Shown here: positions 13,415 through 13,633 of the stretch, piece after piece
Position numbering within the stretch: the stretch's first letter is position 1
Layout of the letters: each line of letters begins with the position of its first letter
From: JABDOU01 sp041609995
GTDB lineage: Bacteria > Actinomycetota > Acidimicrobiia > Spongiisociales > SHLN01
DNA: 13,633 nt
Direction of reading: 5' to 3'
Assembly (NCBI GenBank): GCA_041609995.1
Contig: JBFIPU010000076.1
Span: 1 to 13,633, forward strand
Notes under the pieces: model-generated
The model's database searches: none
What the model was told of the DNA's origin: nothing
The model's input: only the letters and a program-made list of their open reading frames with translations
Made by a program: the position numbers and the translations under genes

Positions 13415-13633
13415 ATGTGGTTCTCTTTCACGTGCCGTGCCCGACGCCCGATTGGGCAATCAGCTCGCGACCTCTACGAGAAACGGCTTCCTTGGATCAC
13501 CGCTGAGATGCAGGCGAGTGCCGTGCTGCACGGTTGTCGCTTCCATCGCGCCTGGTACGCCGAGAACGGGTCAGCCTTCTACGCGCTGGCGATGTGGGAG
13601 ACGGGGGAGGGGGCGAGGGCCTTCTTCCAGCAA
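13415..13633 (+). CDS. Small protein with possible dimeric alpha/beta-barrel fold, partial at right edge
   Basis: An open frame of 73 codons runs from ATG 13415 to the end of the window without a stop. GGAG (13407-13410) lies 4 nt before the ATG and serves as Shine-Dalgarno. The product begins MWFSFTCRARRPIGQSARDL and contains HGCRFHRAWYAENG, YALAMWETGEGARAFF. The strand-helix-strand pattern with WET.EGARAFF at the end is loosely like antibiotic-biosynthesis-monooxygenase (ABM)-type or stress-responsive dimeric barrels. That resemblance is weak and no function is assigned. The same orientation and the 77-bp gap leave open whether it belongs to the permease operon. The coding bias fits its neighbours. 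Confidence 0.6.
   Translation, partial: MWFSFTCRARRPIGQSARDLYEKRLPWITAEMQASAVLHGCRFHRAWYAENGSAFYALAMWETGEGARAFFQQ

Noticed and set aside
13401..13416. Third response-regulator box (TTCATC ... GTCAT, 11-nt period)
   Set aside because: The second half overlaps the start codon and only TCAT is shared; it is better explained as Shine-Dalgarno plus ATG.

Overview
The window is high-GC DNA with dense, often overlapping genes. It encodes DisA and RadA, a Lys/Ala/Pro-rich histone-like tail, an actinobacterial-looking two-component system and a BMP-type nucleoside ABC transporter. Several starts have a -10-like hexamer 6-7 nt upstream of the ATG and no Shine-Dalgarno sequence, which suggests leaderless mRNAs. 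Together these point to Actinomycetota, possibly an uncultured Acidimicrobiia-like lineage. The phylum is fairly safe; the class is a guess from gene style.

Left part, minus strand (1-2696). radA (DNA repair ATPase) runs into disA (c-di-AMP synthase and DNA scanning protein) with a 32-nt overlap. Downstream is the start of a gene whose visible part is a short Ser/Thr-rich N-terminus followed by twelve perfect 5-residue KKPAA repeats; it leaves the window at base 1. radA is divergent from the next gene across a 94-bp promoter region.

Middle part, plus strand (2791-9242). A zinc-ribbon/transmembrane/discoidin-like protein is coupled to a VUT (YhhQ-type) queuosine-precursor transporter. Next is a lone BMP-family lipoprotein, the binding component of a nucleoside ABC transporter, closed by a very strong hairpin. 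Then come an OmpR-class response regulator and its histidine kinase (GTGA overlap). These are followed by two overlapping membrane-protein genes; the second carries a distinctive outer domain rich in His and Cys. Nearly identical direct repeats (TTCTCA-type, 11-nt period) lie before the regulator gene and before the membrane pair. I read this as one self-regulated signalling module and its target operon.

Right part, plus strand (9374-13414). A tandem-NBD ABC ATPase and two permeases, each overlapping the next by ATGA, complete the nucleoside-type transporter whose binding protein lies about 4 kb upstream. An inverted repeat sits in the spacer of the ATPase promoter. A partial small protein runs off the right edge.

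The least-explained unit is the four-gene block at 5468-9242: kinase, regulator, small four-helix membrane protein and the membrane protein with the WHxH...C / HExxH outer domain.
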